Part shown: positions 59,310 through 64,000 of the stretch, in pieces | Numbering within the stretch: position 1 is the stretch's first letter | Layout of the letters: each line of letters starts with the position of its first letter | Assembly (NCBI GenBank): GCA_036008175.1 | Contig: DASYOB010000114.1 | Location: 1-64,000 of the forward strand | DNA length: 64,000 bases | Source: DATARH01 sp036008175 | GTDB lineage: Bacteria; Pseudomonadota; Alphaproteobacteria; ATCC43930; CGMCC-115725 | Reading direction: 5' to 3' | Program-made: the position numbers and the translations under genes | The notes under the pieces: generated by a model | Told to the model about the DNA's origin: nothing | The model's database searches: none | Seen by the model: only the letters and a program-made list of their open reading frames with translations

Positions 59310-60559
59310 CGCCGGAACATCTCCCGACAGGCCTCGACCGCCTGCGCCAAACGGTCGATATCGGCTTCGTCGTTGTAGACGCCGAACGAGGCGCGCACCG
59401 TGCCGGCGACGTCGAGCTTTTCCATCAGGGGCTGGGCGCAATGATGGCCGACCCTGACGGCGACACCGTGCTGGTCGAGCACGGTACCGACGTCATGCGG
59501 ATGCACCCCGTCGACATTGAAGGACAGGATGCTGAGCCGGCGCTGCCCGCCGGGGACGAGGCGCACGCCGGCGATGCGGGACAGGCGATCGACCCCGTAA
59601 CCGGTCAGCGCCTCCTCGTGCTCGCGGATCGCCTCGCGGCCCAGGCCTTCGATGAAATCGAGGGCAATGCCGAGCCCGACGGCGCCAGCAATATCGGGGG
59701 TGCCGGCCTCGAAGCGGTGCGGCGGGTCCTGGAACTCGGTCTTTTCGTAGGTGACGTTGACAATCATGCCGCCGCCGGTCTGCCAGGGCGACATCGAGGC
59801 GAGCGCTTCGTAGCGCCCGTACAGGACGCCTATCCCGCTCGGGCCGTAAGCCTTGTGCCCGGAGAAGACGTAGAAATCGCAGCCGAGAGCCCGCACATCG
59901 ACCGGCATCCGCGGGATCGCCTGGCAGCCATCGACCAGCACCTTGGCGCCCGCCGCATGGGCGAGCTGGACGATCCGCTCGATCGGCAGCAGTGCGCCGG
60001 TGACGTTGGAGATATGGGTCACCGCGACCAGCCGGGTGCGCGGGCTCAGCAGCGCCTCGAAGCGGGCGAGGTCGAATTCGCCAGTCTCATCTGTCGGCGT
60101 CACGACCAGCCGGGCGCCGATGCGCTCGCACAGGATCTGCCACGGCACGAGGTTGGAGTGGTGTTCGACATCGCTGATGACGATCTCGTCGCCCGCTTTC
60201 AAGTGCGCGGGGCCCCAGCTCTGGGCGGCGAGGTTGATCGCCTCGGTGGCGCCGCGCACGAAGACGATCTCGCGCTCGTCGGCGGCGTTGAGGAAAGCGC
60301 GCACCTTCTCGCGCGCTTCCTCGAACCGGTCGGTCGAGCGGCCGCTCAGCGCGTATACGCCGCGATGCACATTGGCGTAGTCGTTGCGGTAGAACTCGGA
60401 AAGGCCGTCGATGACGCTTCGCGGCTTCTGCGCGCTGGCGCCGGAATCGAGAAAAACGAGGCCGGGGTTGCTCGCGAAAATCGGAAATTCGCGCCGCAAC
60501 ACGCGCGGGTCGAGCCGGCCTGGTGTCACTTCGTCCTTCCGCAGCGGTGCCGCCGCCAT
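59306..60559 (-). CDS. sufS: cysteine desulfurase SufS
   Basis: A 417-residue type II PLP enzyme. The cofactor Lys236 is in FSGHKAYGPSG and the active Cys374 in VRVGHHCAQPLM. NVHRGVYALSGRSTDRFEEA and EAINLAAQSWG fit the family. It takes sulfur from cysteine for cluster assembly. It follows sufD by 1 bp on the same strand and is coupled to sufU. Confidence 0.96.
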   Translation of the reverse strand: MAAAPLRKDEVTPGRLDPRVLRREFPIFASNPGLVFLDSGASAQKPRSVIDGLSEFYRNDYANVHRGVYALSGRSTDRFEEAREKVRAFLNAADEREIVFVRGATEAINLAAQSWGPAHLKAGDEIVISDVEHHSNLVPWQILCERIGARLVVTPTDETGEFDLARFEALLSPRTRLVAVTHISNVTGALLPIERIVQLAHAAGAKVLVDGCQAIPRMPVDVRALGCDFYVFSGHKAYGPSGIGVLYGRYEALASMSPWQTGGGMIVNVTYEKTEFQDPPHRFEAGTPDIAGAVGLGIALDFIEGLGREAIREHEEALTGYGVDRLSRIAGVRLVPGGQRRLSILSFNVDGVHPHDVGTVLDQHGVAVRVGHHCAQPLMEKLDVAGTVRASFGVYNDEADIDRLAQAVEACREMFRR

Positions 60560-60560
60560 C

Positions 60561-61904
60561 CTATCCCTCCAGATCGGCCAGCCGCCGGGCCAGATGTCGC
60601 AACAAATGCGTGCGGGTCGCGAGGTCCTCGACCGTTTCCACCGCCTCGCGCAGGAAGCCGTCGATCAGCATCCGCCGCGCCTCCTCGGCCGAGATGCCGC
60701 GCGCCCGCAGATAAAACAGTGCCGCCTCGTCGAGATCGCCGACGCTGGCGCCATGGCTGCATTTGACATCATCGGCGTAAATCTCAAGTTCCGGCTTGGT
60801 GTCGATGACAGCGCGCTCGCCGATGATCAGATTGCGGCTCAGCTGGTGCGCGTCGGTCTTCTGGGCGTGCTCGCGCACAATAATCCGGCCCTGGAACGCA
60901 CCATGCGCCCGATCCGCGGCGACGCCCTTGATCAGCTCGCTGCTGTGTCCGCCGGCAACGCGATGGTCGATTTCGGTGACGATGTTCGTCTCGTCGCTGC
61001 CGGTCACGAGATAGGCGCCGTCCAACCGGCATTGCGCGCCTTCGCCGTCGATCGCGACGTTCGCCTCGTGCCGCAACCGCCGCCCCCTCAGCAACAGGGC
61101 AAAGCCGGCGAAACGGGCACCCGCGCGGAGCATGATATCGGTCTGCGCCAAATGCAGCGCCTCCGCCGACTCCTCGACCAGCACGGCACGATTCAGCTCG
61201 GCGCCTTCGCCGACGCGCAGAGCCACGATGTCATTGCGCCAGTACGCCGGCCCGTTCGCGGTGGGGCCGGCGTAGATTTCGAGGAGATTGGCGCGACTGC
61301 CGGCGCCGAGCACAACCAGGCTGCGGGTATGCAACGAGGCCGAGGTCGCGCCCGAGGCCAGGTGGACGATCTCGATCGGCCGCTCGATGTCAATTCCCGG
61401 CGCGACCTCGAGCACGAAGCCGTCGGCGAAAAAGGCGGTATTGAGCGCCGCGAATGGATGGGCCGCTGCATCTGCCGCGGCCTGCTCGATCGCCGGGCGC
61501 ACCAGATCGGGGCGTTCGCGCAGCGCTTGCGCCATGGAGCCGAGCCACAATCCGGGCCGCGGCTCCATGATCGACAGGCCAGGAGCAAACCGGCCGTCCA
61601 CCAGCACGAGCCGACGGGCCCTCTCCGGCAGCGATAATCCCGCCAGCCGCTCGCGCAAGCCGGCCTCGTCCGCTTCCGGCGCCGCATGCGCCGGTATCAG
61701 CGGCCGCTTTTCAAGCGGCTGGAGATCGAGATAGCGCCAGCTCTCGCTTTTCCGGTTTGGAAAACCCAGCTCGGCGAAACGGCTGAGGCCGCGCCGCCGA
61801 TCGCGGACGAGCCAGTCAGGCTCGGCCGTGACGGCACGGTGATCGAACGCCTCGATATAGGGCCGCGCCTCGGGCCGGACCGGGAAATCGAGAATGGCGC
61901 TCAT
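60561..61904 (-). CDS. sufD: SufD, Fe-S scaffold complex subunit
   Basis: A 447-residue protein of the SufB/SufD family. N-terminal NRKSESWRYLDLQPLEKRPL, then a beta-helix core (FALLLRGRRLRHEANVAIDG) and the C-terminal VKCSHGASVGDLDEAALFYL and SAEEARRMLIDGFLREAVET, where the conserved His and Glu or Asp residues lie. It forms the SufBC2D complex. It overlaps sufC by 4 bp and precedes sufS by 1 bp. Confidence 0.95.
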   Translation of the reverse strand: MSAILDFPVRPEARPYIEAFDHRAVTAEPDWLVRDRRRGLSRFAELGFPNRKSESWRYLDLQPLEKRPLIPAHAAPEADEAGLRERLAGLSLPERARRLVLVDGRFAPGLSIMEPRPGLWLGSMAQALRERPDLVRPAIEQAAADAAAHPFAALNTAFFADGFVLEVAPGIDIERPIEIVHLASGATSASLHTRSLVVLGAGSRANLLEIYAGPTANGPAYWRNDIVALRVGEGAELNRAVLVEESAEALHLAQTDIMLRAGARFAGFALLLRGRRLRHEANVAIDGEGAQCRLDGAYLVTGSDETNIVTEIDHRVAGGHSSELIKGVAADRAHGAFQGRIIVREHAQKTDAHQLSRNLIIGERAVIDTKPELEIYADDVKCSHGASVGDLDEAALFYLRARGISAEEARRMLIDGFLREAVETVEDLATRTHLLRHLARRLADLEG

Positions 61905-62668
61905 GCGGGTTCCGCCGCTTCAGGTACCTCGCCGAAAGCGCCATAGCCGCGACGCTCCAGATCGGCGGCGAGGCTCTTGTCGCCTGACTCGACGATCCGG
62001 CCTTCCTGCAGCACATGCACGTGGTCGGGCTCTACGTATTGGAGCAGGCGCTGATAATGCGTGATCATCACGATCGAACGGTCGGGCGCACGCAGCTCGT
62101 TGACCCCGCGCGCGACCACCCGCAGCGCGTCGATGTCGAGGCCACTGTCGGTCTCGTCGAGAATCGCGAGGCGCGGTTCCAGCATCGCCATCTGGAAGAT
62201 CTCGTTACGCTTCTTCTCGCCGCCGGAGAAGCCGACATTGACCGAGCGTTGCAAGAGATCATCGCCGATATCGAGCAGCTTCAGCTTGGCGCGGACCAGG
62301 CGCAGGAACTGGCCGGCGTCGAGCTCGGGCTCGCCGCGGTGGCGCCGCTGGGCGTTGACCGCCGCGCGCAGGAAATAGGTGTTGTTCACACCCGGGATCT
62401 CGACCGGGTACTGGAAGGCGAGAAACAGACCCTCACGCGCCCGCTCGTCGGCCGGCGTGTCCAGCAGATCGCGGCCGCGATAGATGACGCTGCCCTCGGT
62501 GACTTCATAGCCGTCGCGCCCGGCCAGCACCGCGGCAAGCGTCGATTTGCCGGAGCCGTTCGGCCCCATGATCGCGTGCACCTCGCCGTCGCCGACCGAC
62601 AGATCGATCCCCTTCAGGATCTCTCGGCCATCTTCGAGCCGGGCATGCAGATTTTTGATTTCGAGCAT
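61901..62668 (-). CDS. sufC: SufC, Fe-S assembly ATPase
   Basis: A 255-residue ABC-type ATPase. Walker A is GPNGSGKST at 35-43, the signature is GFSGGEKKRNEIFQM, and the Walker B region is RLAILDETDSGLDIDALRVV. It drives conformational changes of SufB-SufD. The start at 62668 is the ATG; a longer frame to 62725 runs into the intergenic repeat. It overlaps sufD by 4 bp and is separated from sufB by a 114-bp gap that holds a palindromic repeat. Confidence 0.96.
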   Translation of the reverse strand: MLEIKNLHARLEDGREILKGIDLSVGDGEVHAIMGPNGSGKSTLAAVLAGRDGYEVTEGSVIYRGRDLLDTPADERAREGLFLAFQYPVEIPGVNNTYFLRAAVNAQRRHRGEPELDAGQFLRLVRAKLKLLDIGDDLLQRSVNVGFSGGEKKRNEIFQMAMLEPRLAILDETDSGLDIDALRVVARGVNELRAPDRSIVMITHYQRLLQYVEPDHVHVLQEGRIVESGDKSLAADLERRGYGAFGEVPEAAEPA

Positions 62669-62691
62669 TGCTGAATTCTGCTCCGTTACCC

Positions 62692-62772
62692 CGTCATTCC
62701 CGCGAAAGCGGGAATCCAGAGCCACAGGCTCCAGAAGTTGCCCCTGGACCCCCGCTTCCGCGGGGGTGACGA
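62692..62772. repeat. palindromic repeat pair between sufB and sufC
   Basis: ATTCCCGCGAAAGCGGGAAT (62696-62715) and ACCCCCGCTTCCGCGGGGGT (62748-62767) are two palindromes with complementary outer arms (CGTCATTCC and GGTGACG). The first has the form ATTCCC-N8-GGGAAT, the same pattern as neisserial dRS3 repeats. It separates sufB from the otherwise tightly packed suf genes and might affect transcript stability. Confidence 0.75.
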
Positions 62773-62782
62773 TAAAAGAAGG

Positions 62783-64000
<1,218 letters not shown>

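Overview
The window is about 64 kb of uniformly GC-rich DNA with dense, oppositely oriented genes. The gene families (ArsR-methyltransferase upstream of metF-metH, a sufBCDSUT iron-sulfur operon, MlaA plus MlaC-type lipoprotein genes, TMEM175, DUF3311/SSS transporter, many SDR, LLM and SMP-30 catabolic enzymes, CaiB and MmgE/PrpD genes) point to a soil or water alphaproteobacterium, probably Rhodospirillales or Hyphomicrobiales-like. That placement is inference from gene content only. No rRNA, CRISPR array, prophage or replication origin was seen. There is one tRNA gene (tRNA-His).

Layout. 0.1-10.4 kb: tRNA-His, then a catabolic stretch with an SDR, a Rieske oxygenase divergent from an HpaB-type flavin monooxygenase, an NTF2-like protein, a frameshifted TMEM175 channel, a TetR plus membrane-fusion-protein pair with no pump gene, an ACMSD-type amidohydrolase, and a frameshifted FAD oxidoreductase. 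10.4-16.8 kb: housekeeping and envelope genes (MgtC, small proteins, rpsU, a cold-shock protein, ettA, two mlaC-like genes and mlaA). 16.9-19.1 kb: a complete IS1595-type element with terminal inverted repeats, a perfect 8-bp target duplication and passenger genes, one of them a broken gene with a HEPN-like motif. 19.1-24.6 kb: a methionine operon (ArsR-methyltransferase regulator, metF, metH) whose promoter lies directly beside the IS end.

24.6-35.5 kb: two MmgE/PrpD genes, an acyl-CoA dehydrogenase, a CaiB CoA-transferase, two small exported proteins, an SDR with a substituted active site, an aldo/keto reductase and a DUF3311/sodium:solute symporter pair. Several palindromic intergenic repeats lie here, two of them abutting start codons. 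35.6-47.5 kb: SMP-30 lactonases, a soluble transhydrogenase, LLM flavin monooxygenases, an HSL-type esterase, a toxin-antitoxin pair, and a carbamoylase/cupin/NCS1 permease group that suggests hydantoin, ureide or nucleobase salvage.

47.7-51.3 kb: an 1183-residue protein that joins a GltD/NfnB-like iron-sulfur flavoprotein to a PyrK/NfnA-like flavoprotein in one chain. I regard it as the most interesting protein in the window. 51.5-57.8 kb: a DUF192 protein, a cation/proton antiporter fused to a cyclic-nucleotide-binding domain, a PLP enzyme of the cystathionine gamma-synthase family and a free-standing FkbH-like protein. 57.8-64 kb: the suf operon on the minus strand (sufB cut by the window edge, then sufC, sufD, sufS, sufU, sufT, and a HAD hydrolase).
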